64,000 nucleotides of DNA from Camellia lanceoleosa. Its lineage: Eukaryota > Streptophyta > Magnoliopsida > Ericales > Theaceae. Below the pieces are notes generated by a model, which was given only the letters and a program-made list of their open reading frames with translations, did not search any database and was not told where the DNA came from. Shown in pieces: positions 47,161 to 59,326 of the stretch. The position numbers and the translations under genes are program-made. Position 1 is the first letter of the stretch. Every line of letters begins with the position of its first letter. Where the stretch lies: contig CM045758.1 of assembly GCA_025200525.1 (NCBI GenBank), positions 4,468,858 to 4,532,857 on the forward strand, read 5' to 3'.

Positions 47161-48283
47161 ATTTTCTAACTAAAAAGAGAGAAAATTCCAATAAAAACTT
47201 GATACACTAATTAGTGCACTAATTATTATATATAGCATTACTCATATTATATTGCTAACCCTCTTCGTTATATTAACTCAACACATTTTTTTATGCTGAA
47301 ATTGTTTTAAACACTACATTTATTTTCAATCATTAGATTGGTGCTTTTGACTCCTTAGACATGTTAAAATGCATTATAATCATTTCAATCATAAGCGGTT
47401 GTAGTTGAAGAGAATGGTTGGACTGATTAAGGGTTAAAAATCCTTTCTATGGAGAAAAAATATATTTTATATTTTTTAATATTTAGTACAATGTAAAATA
47501 AAAATCGACGAAAAATATTTTTATTCAAATATTTTTTTATGATCAATAGAATAAAAATATTTTTCGAATTAAAATTTTACTATTATAATCACGTTTTTCC
47601 ACCACTAACACAACTCCACAATCACACCACAACCACCACAGCCACAATCACCATCTCCGTCGCCATCACCACACCACCAACTTTACTTTCACCTTTGTCC
47701 CACCGCAACAAACGTAAAAATTATAAATTTACAATCCATATTATGAGCATATAGAGATTTTGAGTGTATTTAGAATTTGCATTGCCACCCCCACATTACC
47801 ACACTTTCACAGCCTTCACCCACTTCCTCTACCCATTTCCCACCGCCTCCATTTCTTTCTTTACTATTCTAGTGCCTCCTTCCCTCCATCACAGCCTCCC
47901 TTGTGAGTCACCATCTCTCCAACCATCACCACTTTTCTTTCTCTAACAAAATTTCCTAAACCCTCCCAAAAAGACAAATAATATAAAAATAAAAATGCAT
48001 CTATGGTTGTGCATAGTTGACTATTCAACATTGTAAAAATTAATTGAGCTCTGCCAACAAGTGTGTAACATATCCAGGATGAATTCTGAAGATTATTAAA
48101 GGGTTAGGCTGTTAGGCAAGCAACATACTTTTACATACACAAAAACAACCTGGCCAATCTCGTCTAACCGGAAGCTTATTGCAAGAAACATTTATCTATC
48201 TGCTTAACCATAACACGATATTTTAAATTACAAAGCATTTCACAAGACATGAAATATAATTGCAAACATCTCTCACTTGCACA
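47161..48283. other. Non-coding spacer
   Basis: AT-rich with a CACCACAACCACC-rich, low-complexity stretch at 47600-47700. No supported gene. Confidence 0.5.
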
Positions 48284-48912
48284 TAGGGCTGCAAACGAGC
48301 TGAGCCGAGCCGAGCTTTAGTGTGTTTGGACTTGTTTATTAAGATTTTAACGAGCTCGAGTTCGAACTGAATAAAAATTTAATGAACCGAGCTCGAGCCG
48401 AGTTGGCTTAGGCTCGACTCGAGCTCGAGCCTGTTCACGAACCTTAACGAGCTAAAAAATTTATAAATTCATACTTGCATGTGAGACTAAAGTTACAATT
48501 AAAACTTTGATTATACAATTATATATACAATATATATGAACATACTAAAAAAAAGTTCATATTTTACTAAAATAATAATATCTACTACCACTATTATATA
48601 AATATACTATCTATAGGTAATTATTATTTACATTTATATTTTTTAAATATATAAATAACATATTTCTCTTATTTTTTATACATAATTTTATATTATTTAA
48701 TATATAAATAATAAATATTAAACGAGCCAGCTAACGAGCCGAGCTTACGAGCCGAGCTTTAGACTGTTTGGGCTTGTTTATTAAAAATTTAACGAGCTCG
48801 AGCTCAGCTCGAGCTCGAACGGTCAAAAAAATTAACGAACCGAGTTCGAACGAGCTCTTACCGAGCCGAGCTCGAGCTTGTTCATGAACGGCTCTGTTCA
48901 TTTGCAGCCCTA
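48284..48912. mobile_element. Non-autonomous hAT element (629 bp)
   Basis: Ends TAGGGCTGCAAACGAGC and, on the other strand, TAGGGCTGCAAATGAAC, with a perfect 8-bp duplication CTTGCACA at 48276-48283 and 48913-48920. GAGCCGAGC and GAGCTCGAGC words fill both subterminal regions, likely transposase-binding repeats. The core is AT-rich and non-coding. Confidence 0.95.
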
Positions 48913-49175
48913 CTTGCACACCCTAATTTAGCCAGAGCAAGAAAATTTTGCCTCATTCCAGTTCCTTTAGATATAAATCACACAAATTATATAAATATTA
49001 ATATATCACACCAAACTCTAACTAGCAAAACTACTTAAAATGAAGCATTGGTTGAACTGGATAATTACTCCATCCATAGATACAATAGTCTCCGATCCGA
49101 TGCATAATTTATAGATTTCAGTGTGGTTCAGACATTCATGAAGTAGTTGCAAACAACATCACAACATTTAGTAGC

Positions 49176-52100
49176 CTATTTAAATTGGGGACAATTGTTG
49201 CGCATGAATTCACACATCGTTTCTTTCTCTCTAAGGCACTGCATGATTGAAGAAAAGGAAAAACAAATGTTATAACTCTGGACAACCTCATGATTATGTA
49301 ACACTAACAACTTGTTTAGTAAAAACACAATCGATAATTTAAATAATTAGTCCATGTTATTCATTCTCAAGTAGAAAAAGCAAGAAACGGTTATTTATAT
49401 CACATGTACAAATATCTACAAGCTCCTAAAATAAACACAATTTACCTTCTTGTACTTCTCATAAGATATTCTGCAGTATCGAGGGTCCTTTTCCCTCTTA
49501 TGCCACAAGTAATCTATAGGATGGTCAAAACCTGCAGCAGTTGCCTTTTTCTGGAGAGATTCCTCATGTTCTGCATTAAAAAGCAAGATCCAACACAATT
49601 CAACCATGTATATAACAAATTGTTTTGGGTTAAATTACAAATATACCACTGAGGTTTATCAAAAGTACAAATTTTCTCATAATTTGACAAATTTCAAATA
49701 TCCCCTGTCAACGATTGTCTCTTAAATTAATAGAATTAATAGATAATGTAAATTACCTAATTACCTTCCAATATCTAAATAAATTTACCCTAATAACTAC
49801 ACCTCCTTCCTCCATTATGCAAACCCGTGTCCACCCTCATCCACTCTCCTTTGCCACCCCCACCCCTTCCCATGCTCAACTGACACCCTTTTGCAGCCAT
49901 GGACAAGAAAAGCTAAAACAATTGCCCTCTATCAACTTGTCCTCAATCCCCCTTTGTTCCTTTTCATTTTCTCCCACTTTATCATACCACCATCCACAAT
50001 TGGCTTAACACATTATTTTCTCATGAGATGATGTTGTTGGAACCTAAGTAGCATAGACACAGATGTGCCAACATTCCAATTTTCCAAAAATGTAGAACAC
50101 GACATTTTTGAAAAACGTTAAAATTTTATATTTTTCACAAATTTATTATGTCATAAACAGTGTTTTAAAAAGCGTGGCCAGGCACAACGAGGCACCCTTC
50201 AAAAGCTGGTCAAGGCAAGGCGCAGGCACGGGTTTTTTTTCCGAGGCGTGAGGGGTGGCCTTCATGGGCTTTACTTATTTTTTTATTCCAGCTGTTGATT
50301 AAGTGCTTTTAATTTCTTGTTTGAACTACAAACTAGAAACTTAGTTGTTTTGAACTTTATGTGGATGATCTTAAAACTTTAGGTTTTTTGTGCATAAGAA
50401 TGTGATACTTTATATCTTTTGTTAGATATTATATTTCTAATTTTTAGAAGATTGAATGTTATGTTTATCAATCATTTGTAATGGTGAAACTTCCTTTGTT
50501 ATTTTTGGAATTCTATATATATTTGTTATGTTGAAAATTTTGCCTATTTTATAATTTTACTTTTCTTCTACTACTGCGCCTCACCATGGTGAGGCACACG
50601 CCTCGCCTCGCACCTCACACTTAGGCTATAGAAGACCTTATTACCTCGGTGCGCATAGAGCCTTTCAAAACACTGGTCATATATACAAATAATTTATTCA
50701 AAGATAATTAAAAAAATATAACATAACTCTAATTACAATAAAAAAAAAAATACATTTCATAGTTTGAATATCAAGATATCATTCACATGAGAATTACATT
50801 ATAACGAATGCAGAACACTGTTATATAAAGGGGGTTATCACGTAGGACTTGAATAGCAATGCAATCAACGTCGCCAAAAGTGTTTGCATTGTGTTGGTTA
50901 AATGTTTGATATTATAACTTTAATTTTTAATTAAAACAAGATGAAGTGTCAACCACACTTTTAGGAGTATCCAAAGCATCTCGATGTTAGACAAAACACG
51001 CTTGTTGGTGACTAGTTCAGTGGTGAACACATTGTGTTGTTGGTGACTAGTTTGGTGTGGGTTTGAGCAAGAAGTGAGTGCATTTTGGCAATGAGGTTAA
51101 AGATGCACACCAGGAGCACGCTTCAGTTAGTGGTAGACCTAAAAATCTCGTTTAGGGGAGCTAAATTATATATACAATAAAAAATTGACTACAAAATTTA
51201 TTCTATTAAATTCTTACCAAAGTTTAGTATTGTTTAATTTGGCTCTTCTAGGAAAGTGGTTGTGGCGGTTTGGGGTAGAAATGGAGCGGTTGTGGAGAAA
51301 AGTGATGGAAGCTAAATATGGGTTAGGGTGGGGGGGATTGGAGTACAGGGGAGGTGAAGCAATCACACGGGCGGAGTTTGTGGAAAGGGATTTGGTTAGG
51401 TCGGGAGGAATTTTGGAAGAGGGTTTGTTTTAAAGTAGGGGTGGGGGATCGAGTTCGATTTTGGAGGGATCGGTGGTGTGGAGAATTGGCTTTGGAGGTG
51501 AGGTTCTCATTGATTTTTCGCATTGCGGTTGATCGGAAGGCAACGGGGGCCTCCTGTGAACAAGTGCAAGGGTTGGAGGTGGTGTGGAATGTCGGATTGC
51601 GTCATGATGTGTAGGATTGGGAGCTAGACCAGCTGCTGGATTTGTTGGGCTTTTTGTATGGCCTTCGGTTTGGGGGAGTTGGAGAGGATTGTTTGAGTTG
51701 GGATGGCCCGAAGACCAAAGGGGTTTTTTTGGTGTCTTCCTTCTATCATATGCTTACAGGAGGGGCTGGGGTGCCATTCCTATGGAAAAGTGTTTGGGTG
51801 GCAGGTTGTCCGTCCAAGGTTCCTTTCTTTGTGTAGACATAACTGTTGGTGCAAATTTGACTATTGATAATCTGATTCGCCATGGCCATATTTTAGTGAA
51901 CTGGTGTTGCATTTGTTGTGGGGTTGCAGAAACAATGGATCATTTGCTTGTATGTTGCCTAGTTGCTTCACATCTTTGGATGTTTATTGTTGTTATTTTT
52001 GGTTTGGTTTGGTTTGGTATGGTTTGGGTTCAACCAGGGTCGGTGTTGGTGGTTTTACAGAGTTGGGCTGGGGGTAGGGTTGGGAGGCGGCATTGGAAAG

Positions 52101-55100
52101 CATAGAAGTTGGCTGGCCATTGTTTGATATGGTTGATTTAGTTGGAGCGAAATAGACAGGTTTTTATGGGAGATATGCGTTCGGTAGCATGGTTGGAACA
52201 ACGTTTGTTCGCTGTGCAGCATAGCTAGATATCATTATCAATTGATCCAAATGTGCTATCTTTGTTGACTTCGTTGAGGATTTGATTCAGTAGTTGTTTT
52301 GATGCTCTTGGGGAGCTGTTTTGTGTTGCTCTTGTATATGTATTTTGCTAGCTAGTTTTTTAGTTGGTTTTGTATTATTTGCATCATCTTGATATTTTTT
52401 CAATAAAGTTTGCTTATTTATCAAAAAAAATATTTAAAAGAATAAAAATTGAACATTATTATTAAATTCACAACAAAAAAAAAAATTCAAACAATAAATA
52501 CTTTGACATTTATGAAACAAAAATTATGGGTTGTTTGGGATGTTCTAAATAAGTGCACTTTTTAACTTCTTATGAAATATGGGTTGGGTTTGAAGTGATG
52601 TTGTAGAGATGTGATGTGACTTAAATAAGATGATGTGACTTAAATAGGATAGTGACTTTTTGACTTTTTTTTAAGATGCCAAACTTAGGCTAAATACTTT
52701 ATCACACCGATCATAGCCATATTGGTCGTAGCTAACACCAACTTGAGTCATCGAATACCAATTTGCTCATAACCAAAGTCACTACAATAAGTCATAACTA
52801 AAACCACTTTTACACATAATCAAACATAATAATGGGACTTAACCAATTTGTATTTAATAATTTGTTAGCGTCACTAAGACAATGGCCTATAACTAAAAAC
52901 CATGACGACTCGTAACCAACACCAATTTAGACCATAATTAGCATATGGTATACACCACGTGTATTGCATCATAACCCTAACTAAAGCAAATTGAGATTTT
53001 TGAGGGGCCAACTCTTTACAAGTTATAAAACCAAGAGCATATATGGCATATTTTACAAGAATTTTAAAATGTTTGAAGGGGCTTGGAAGATACTTGCCAA
53101 AAGTTTGATACATTGTCTCACAAGGATGTAGCCTTACTGGTGTTCGCAATTTGCAATCATTAACAGAGTTGTATATGAATTTATATGAGAGTATATAATA
53201 ATGAAAATAAAATGAAAAAGTCATTTGTTTTCCTTAGAGGGTGTGGTTAAGGGAGGAAGAGAGGGAGAATAGGAAAGACAGAGAGAGAAAGGAGCAAAGT
53301 GTCTAGGTATGTCGAAAAATAAAATTGCTAACATCATCTACTTTTGCTAGCTGACCTAAAGGTTGACTAACAAAGAATTGTCATGTGATTTGAAACATCG
53401 AGGGGCAGCATTTATTTTCTAGAACCTCCAGGGGTGTATTTATAACTTTCAAAACATTTTCCAAATAAAAATAAAATGAATAAACATAAATCAACACCAC
53501 TATAGAAGTTTGAAAGCTTTAATTGGAAAATGAAATACACAGTAGCAAGAAATCAAAATGTCAAACTTACCCTTTCGACTTTGTTCCCATCTTTGAGCAC
53601 CTAAGATTGCATACATGATGCATGAGGGGGGGAAAAAAATTGTAAATAACTGAAATATGACATCTATAAAGATCAACGAGATAAAATTAGGCTGCTTGTG
53701 CCATCAAACAAATGTTGATGACTTCGAGCATGAGAAATCCAATTACAGCATACGGTGTTAACATTAATACAAACAAGCTTTTCCAAACCACCAAAAAAAA
53801 AAAAAAAAAACCCAATCAACCCAAACCAATATATATATTAAACAAAAGCCTCTAGCTGGCCACTCCTTGTCAAAATTATTTCAAGCTTCTGTCTGTAAGA
53901 ATTTCCAATGATAAGCTTCTAACTGAGATTTCTCGTTGGCTTATTAGAGATGGAACTTAAACTCACTTTTGGATAAGTCATTAATAGAATATGCTACAGT
54001 GACTCATCTTTGCTTTCCTAAAAACTTAAAAGACTTTCAGATTTGAGGCCAATCAATCTTTGTAACTTTAGTTACAAGGTGATCATGAAGATCCTATCCA
54101 ACAGACTAAGTTGACTTCTTCCTATCATAATCTCAACCACCACTCCCTTGTACCACTAATTCAAAACACACGCACACAAAAAAATATATATATATATATA
54201 TATTAACTAACTTACTTTGAATGTACAGGTAACCTCAAGGAAGTTGGTAGGAGAATGTTTATGGACCTGTGATGACGAGTGCACCCCTGCAGCCGCCTTA
54301 AAGACAAGTTTGGCGATAGACTGAGATCACAATTCCTAATGAACATATCAAAATCCTTCATACTTCAAGTAACTTATCCCCACTAATCTTCTTTGAAACT
54401 ACCGTAATATTAAACTTAAAGTCACCACCGACACACCAACTGGGAGAACGCAACACATAAAGAGCAACTAACTCCTCCTAGAAGAAAGCTATTAACCTAG
54501 GATTGTTCGGGCTGCAAACACTAGTAAACCCCACTCTCTCCTAAATCCTTCCCCCCTCCTCGTCATGGTTGCCAGATTCCCCTTCCATAAGTCCAAAGTA
54601 ACTAACGGCAGCATTAGAATTGCAGCCATCAACTAGTATAAGATCCTTACAAGGAAAAAGAATATCATCTCAAGCCGCAATGCAAGCATCTCTCAGAGGA
54701 TTGGAAGGTGTTAGAGATTCAGTATCAAAAATGGAAAGCAATAATGCCCCTTCAAAGCCAAGTACTCATATGATCATTCATACCCATTTGATTCGCATAC
54801 ATTAAGATCCATTTCAACGGTGAAAACACCATTACCATTTGTTCCCTCGTTTCGTTTTTGTATCAATCCTAATGAATGATTTTCCCCTTGTTCTTGATCA
54901 AGAAGCACTGTTGAATAAAATCACTGTATCAAAGTTGGACTCTTACAACGCTGAGATTGAGTCTTTATTGTGATCATCGCCATCCAAAGACTCATCTAAG
55001 AAGTCATCAGATTCACCATAATCCCCAAATTTTGCCAATGTTTGACAACCACCAAAATATCCTTCATCAACGTCTTCCCCAAGAATTGATTGAATACCCC

Positions 55101-57459
55101 CGCCATCATCACAAAAATCATCTTGATCAAGATCATCCTTCATAAAGCCTTCATGCATAACCATCAACATCTCTTTGCAACTTTTCACTAACCAGATCAC
55201 CAAGCTTGAGCCATCTTTCCTGTTAAGTAACTGACGATTTCCTATTGGAGAAACACTATCAAGAAGTGTCACTTCCGACTGATCAAACCATATTGATCGA
55301 ATAAAAAAGGACCATCAATAACCTTTATAACTCATAAGAAACGTTACCCCACCTTATCAATGGTTTAAAAGGCCAAAGTTTGCATGATTGCATGATGTCT
55401 CCACAAATATAGTTATTTTTATTTAATTAATGTAGCACACCTCTCCCCCCACCCCCAAGCCAACAGTTTTCTTTCCATTCAAGATGTTTTGTTTATAACA
55501 AAATTACAAATTCCTAACATTATTAGCTTCAATGATTGGAGTTGATGATGTTAGAAATGAATAGACTAAGATAATTTGGATATGTACAACGAAGTTGGTA
55601 GAGGCAACACTAAGATAGTGCAATAGGATAGGATTACTGCTAGTGGAAATGCTATGGGGAGTGGAAGACCTGGATTGACATGTGATACAATGGTGAAGAA
55701 GGATATGAATTTACTTAAGCATATGGCCCACGTAGCCGACCCCAATTGATTGGGACAAAAGGTTTGGTTTGGTTGATTTGGTTAAGTACCAAATGAGTTT
55801 CAACCTAAATCGGGATACAAAATTCCCATACACTATAAATCAATAATAATTGGCCCACATTTTTCAGCATGCATTCTCTATTGAATTACCAGAAAACCAC
55901 CTAACAAGTTAGCATTAATCATAGCTTTATAAATTGGGATTCATGTCTAGTTTCCAAACCTAATCATTTCAGCCCACCATAGGTTTCTCATTTTTACTTT
56001 CTCCCTTCTTAATATTACACACTGTTGTATCCATTCATCAAAAATACACCATGTTGTCTCCTCTTTGTTTCTTTATCTTTCTTTAGAAAGTAAACTTATT
56101 TAATCACAACCCAAATAGCTTGCATTACATGTTTTCTAAACCTTAAGATCCAACTTTCACCAGTCCTAATCCTGAGATTCTTTTTACCACTAATCCATCA
56201 CCGCCCCCATGAGAAACCTTAATAAAGTTCATAATTGAAATTTATGCAAGCCGCTTTTTTGATAAACAATAGTAACTATAATTTCAAAGCAAAAGCAGTC
56301 TACACTGTACAAGAACTCAAAGCAAACAAGTTTTAACTACATTGCCTCCCAACAAAATCAAAAATAAAATGAATCCAATAAATACAGTAAATTGGAAGCC
56401 CTACAACCATCTAATGACATCCCAAAAAAATAGTGATCAGGCGAATACGGACATGATTTTGTCAACACGTGCTACTCCCACGAACAATCCCCAAAAAAAC
56501 AAAACCTTAGAACATCGTATTTTGCATTTTAATGGATCAAAAGTCATATTACAATAGATAAAGACACCTTAAAATACAATCCTATACAACGATTGAACCT
56601 TTTTAGTTTTCCTTTTAGAATTGGTATGGAACTCTTGGTTTGTATGAAATACAGTATAGAGTTTCTTGCATAATTAAAATGCAAAACCATCTTACAAGCA
56701 CAAAGAAATCATCATTTTATTCTTTAATATTCAATGGCAAAAGTGGCACCTCACAGGAAACAAGAAAGTTTATAGATATGCATACAAACCCCACTTACGT
56801 TCAAGACAAGATGCCTTCGTTTTGCGAATTTTTTCACAGTGTTTGGCATCGTAACTGGTTGGAGTTGTGCTATTGCACTGCATAATAGAGAAAGGAAAAA
56901 ATATTAGTACAACCACTGTACTTAAAAAGAAAATTGAGAAGGAAAACATAAAAGCTCTCCAAACACTCTTTTAGATAAAACTAAAATCTTTGCATTAGGA
57001 AAATTAAATCTTTGGATTTAAGCCATAAACCTATGACTCATCCTGGTGCAGGACGGGACAGAGAAAGGGAGAAGAACTCAAAGTCGGCCACAGCGTTTTA
57101 CTCTCAAATAATATTCTTAAAACTGAATATTACAATGTCAAAACCCTAATATTTATATAACCAAAGTCTTATATTCTAATTAGGAAACCTAACCAATTAA
57201 TATTCCTAGCTAACTTTATTCAATTAAATCCAAGTAAAAAATAATAACAAACTACCAATTACAATTATGGGACCAAAAAGACTTTGGACCTGTGGACTTC
57301 AACATTGGCTTCCAAATCCAATAATTGCCATCTAACTAATCAAGGGTTGCGCCATCACATCTTCAACTAAGAAAAGAGCCACCAATGACATTGAACTGTG
57401 AAAAATTGTACCTCTTCATATTCTTTGTCTACATTGTCACATGGATCTAGCTCCACCAT
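49176..57459 (-). CDS. Small host protein with three CX9C motifs (putative mitochondrial intermembrane-space protein)
   Basis: Five coding exons on the minus strand join without a frame break: 57459-57412, 56877-56799, 53600-53571, 49570-49446, 49238-49176 (TAG at the end). All introns are GT-AG (534, 3198, 4000 and 207 bp). The product is 114 residues. Cysteines at 7, 17, 30, 40, 85, 95, 103 and 110 give C7-X9-C17, C30-X9-C40 and C85-X9-C95. A pair of CX9C motifs is the mark of CHCH proteins imported and oxidised in the mitochondrial intermembrane space by the Mia40 pathway, for example COX assembly factors. The middle is charged and helical ([15 protein letters not shown], then [16 protein letters not shown]). 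The ATG at 57459 has G at -3 and +4 and starts just before the first motif. Upstream 5' leader exons probably reach 59295. I do not recognise the family by name; the role is inferred from the motif only. Confidence 0.8.
50158..50675. mobile_element. Non-autonomous hAT-like element in an intron of the CX9C gene
   Basis: Ends CAGTGTTTTAAAAAGCG and, on the other strand, CAGTGTTTTGAAAGGC. The flanks GTCATAAA (50150-50157) and GTCATATA (50676-50683) are an 8-bp duplication with one mismatch. The subterminal parts have GAGGC and CGCCTCG words (50170-50260 and 50575-50650). Non-coding. Confidence 0.88.
51185..52430 (+). pseudogene. 3' end of a LINE (L1-type) ORF2, 5'-truncated
   Basis: Frames read [48 protein letters not shown], then [20 protein letters not shown] and [25 protein letters not shown]. 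The last two are the zinc-binding zf-RVT region at the end of plant L1 ORF2. A short 3' UTR follows and it ends with an A-rich tail (TATCAAAAAAAATATTT, near 52418-52435). It has frameshifts and stops and lies in the large intron (53570-49571) of the CX9C gene, in antisense to it. Confidence 0.85.
52528..52690. mobile_element. Short MITE, copy A
   Basis: GGGTTGTTTGGGATGTTC at one end and, on the other strand, GCCTAAGTTTGGCATCTT at the other form imperfect inverted ends. The inside (TAAGTGCACTTTTT, ATATGGGTTGGG, GATGTGACTTAAATA) matches 62921-63098. The class is uncertain; end style and size recall PIF/Harbinger MITEs. Confidence 0.65.
53840..54170 (+). pseudogene. LINE reverse-transcriptase fragment
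   Basis: With two stops the plus strand reads a piece like [10 protein letters not shown], then [21 protein letters not shown] and LLPIIIS. This is the RPISLCN-type motif of plant L1 RT. It is followed by a CACACAAAAAAATATATATA tract. It lies in the intron 56798-53601 of the CX9C gene. Confidence 0.7.
54230..54600 (-). pseudogene. LINE endonuclease fragment, opposite orientation
   Basis: The minus strand reads [21 protein letters not shown] near 54430-54370, the WCIGGDFNV motif of the apurinic-type endonuclease of L1 elements, followed by [14 protein letters not shown] sequence. Heavily mutated. It points opposite to the RT fragment next to it, so this is either two insertions or an inverted one. 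Confidence 0.6.
54943..55272 (-). other. Acidic open frame of unknown origin, possibly part of the LINE relic
   Basis: 109 residues starting [20 protein letters not shown], then [14 protein letters not shown] and [17 protein letters not shown]. No domain is recognised. It lies directly upstream, in transcription direction, of the endonuclease fragment, so it may be the ORF2 leader or ORF1 tail of that LINE. It is not a convincing host exon. Confidence 0.35.
55530..55790 (+). pseudogene. 3' end of an RTE-type LINE ORF, fragment
   Basis: The sequence decodes with shifts into the usual end of plant RTE ORF2: [21 protein letters not shown] for [19 protein letters not shown] for RGRPKKTW, and a VADPN-LGQK-like end (AAGCATATGGCCC...CCCCAATTGATTGGGACAAAAG). 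Short remnant without promoter or full RT. Confidence 0.65.
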
Positions 57460-59300
57460 TCCTGGAAAATTTTCCAAGTTCTTGCTTAGAGCTGATAAAC
57501 TCAATATGACTGCAACATTTCTAGTAACTACAAAGACAGAGAACACAGGTGTAAAGGTAAACACGTAAACAAGATATCATAACCGTAAAATAAAACGGAA
57601 GAAAGCTAGAGAAGTTGCTGAAAGCCGATCGCTACTGCCCTTAGAAATGAGCAGGGAAGTCACTAGGAGCGATCGAGCAACTTCGTTTAGTATGAGAAAA
57701 ATGGTTCACACTAAACTCTTTGAACCAGAAGAAGCTGAAGAAGATTTTCCTGCAAAAGACAAGAACAAAAAATTTGAGAAGAAAAACACGGAAAGACAAT
57801 ATCAAAAACAATTAACCCATAACATGAATTAGTTAAACTAAAGCATAAAAACATCAATTTGCAACGTAGGTTGAGCTTGTAAAAAACTTAGAAGTTCAAC
57901 AAAGAACCTTTATTAAAATATATCCACAAACACAGACTCAGAAAGAAATGTCAATGATGAAAGTAAAACTAGTGATAAATCAAGCATAAAAAGTAACTAA
58001 CAATATTTGTTTTTAATTTTTGGTTTCCAACATGCTGCAAGTTGTACACAAATGCCATGTACCTTTTGAGAGAAGATCAAAAAGACACTGAAATTTTTAA
58101 AAAAACCTCTACCATTTTGAGCAAATGGTTTCAGATAACAAAAAGCACAAACAGATCGAAATAGGCAAAAAAAATATAATTAAATTATGTTTAAAGCGGG
58201 ATAGAAAAAAAGAGAGAGATGGCAAAAGGAAACAGATACTGACCTCCACCCTGAAAAAAACGAACCATGACTCCTTATCAACCGGAAGCAAGGTTGTAAA
58301 AAATTGAATTGTTGTTTTGGGATTCTACCAGCCTAGATAGGATCTTCAAATAAAGAATCGTAAGATCCTAGAAGAAATAAAATATGTATAACAATTTTTA
58401 TATGATTAATGAATACTATCAAAATTCATGCAATTGAATAATAAAAAATAAATTAATTAAAACTATCTTTGAAAAAACAAAATTAATCAAATAAACGTTC
58501 ACAAATTGACCTAAACAAACTTGAAGATTTGTGAATTATAAATGTCGGTATGAGGAGATTCATTTGTTTGCCATGATCGCTAACTCAAACATTAAGCAAT
58601 ACGTGGTGTCCCTAAATCCGTATCCTTTCTTCTTCTTTTTTTTTGACAGTTTCTAGCCAAATCCCCTTATTTGACAATTAGGAGAATATGCGAAGAACAA
58701 CCGTACCGAGTCCAGGTGGCGTGAGATTGGCCAAAGCAAAGAGCACACAAACAACGTTGACAGGAAGGAAGGAAATTGATAATTGAATGAAGGCAAATAA
58801 TTGAAGGATTAAACATTTGAAATTATAACAAACTATCAGTCTACAACAGCACAGCACATTCTTTCTCAGTTAATAGAATTGATTTAAAATGCTAATTCCA
58901 TAACAACGACTCTCAAAGAAATAGACAACCTAATTCATACGCATTGTAAATCACAACCACAACTCATTCTTCAGTAAAGGGCCAAAATTAATCATTAACA
59001 AGAAAAATAAGACCAACAAAAAAATACAGAAATTGTAATTCTATTGTTAAGAAGAGGTGGAGAAAATTGGCCTGGATCTCAAACCTAAAGGGGAAAAACC
59101 GGGAAAACAAAAATGCTGAACACGAAGAAAAAGATATCAGCCCTAGCCTGAAAACAAAAAAAACCCAAAAATAAACAGCGACGTGAAGAAGAAGAAAGAA
59201 TAAGAGAAGTACATGAGGAGCGGAGGGTTGGATTGAAGATGTTCTTTCTGTCAATCGATTTTCTTCAAATTACGCCTTGCATTGTATGTCTCGTGCTGCT
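57460..59300 (-). other. Putative 5' leader exons and introns of the CX9C gene
   Basis: Between the TATA box (59320-59326) and the ATG (57459) there is no other strong frame. Possible acceptors on the minus strand are TTTGTAG (57528-57534), GTTGCAG (57510-57516) and TTTTCCAG (before 57462). A short piece after CTTTTGCAG (near 57755-57720) may be a leader exon. Exact exon borders need transcripts. Confidence 0.4.
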
Positions 59301-59319
59301 ACGATACATTTACCGTTCA

Positions 59320-59326
59320 ATTTATA
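59320..59326 (-). promoter_or_regulatory. TATA box for the CX9C gene
   Basis: TATAAAT on the minus strand within GGAATATAAATTGAACG. It lies 1.9 kb upstream of the ATG with a C/T-rich leader following (TCTTCTTCTTCACG near 59180). Just left of a hAT insertion (59543). Confidence 0.45.

Noticed and set aside
49715..50008. Open frame of 97 codons on the plus strand in the large intron
   Set aside because: Low-complexity Pro/Ser/His sequence, antisense to a supported gene intron, no domain.
57367..57564. Whole 65-residue minus-strand frame as an independent protein
   Set aside because: Only 57459-57412 is supported as coding because it joins in frame to the next exons; the part upstream of the ATG is more likely leader and intron.
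58988..59254. Open frame of 88 codons rich in Phe and Leu near the promoter of the CX9C gene
   Set aside because: It is a C/T-rich leader read in frame; no domain and no link in frame to later exons that I could establish.
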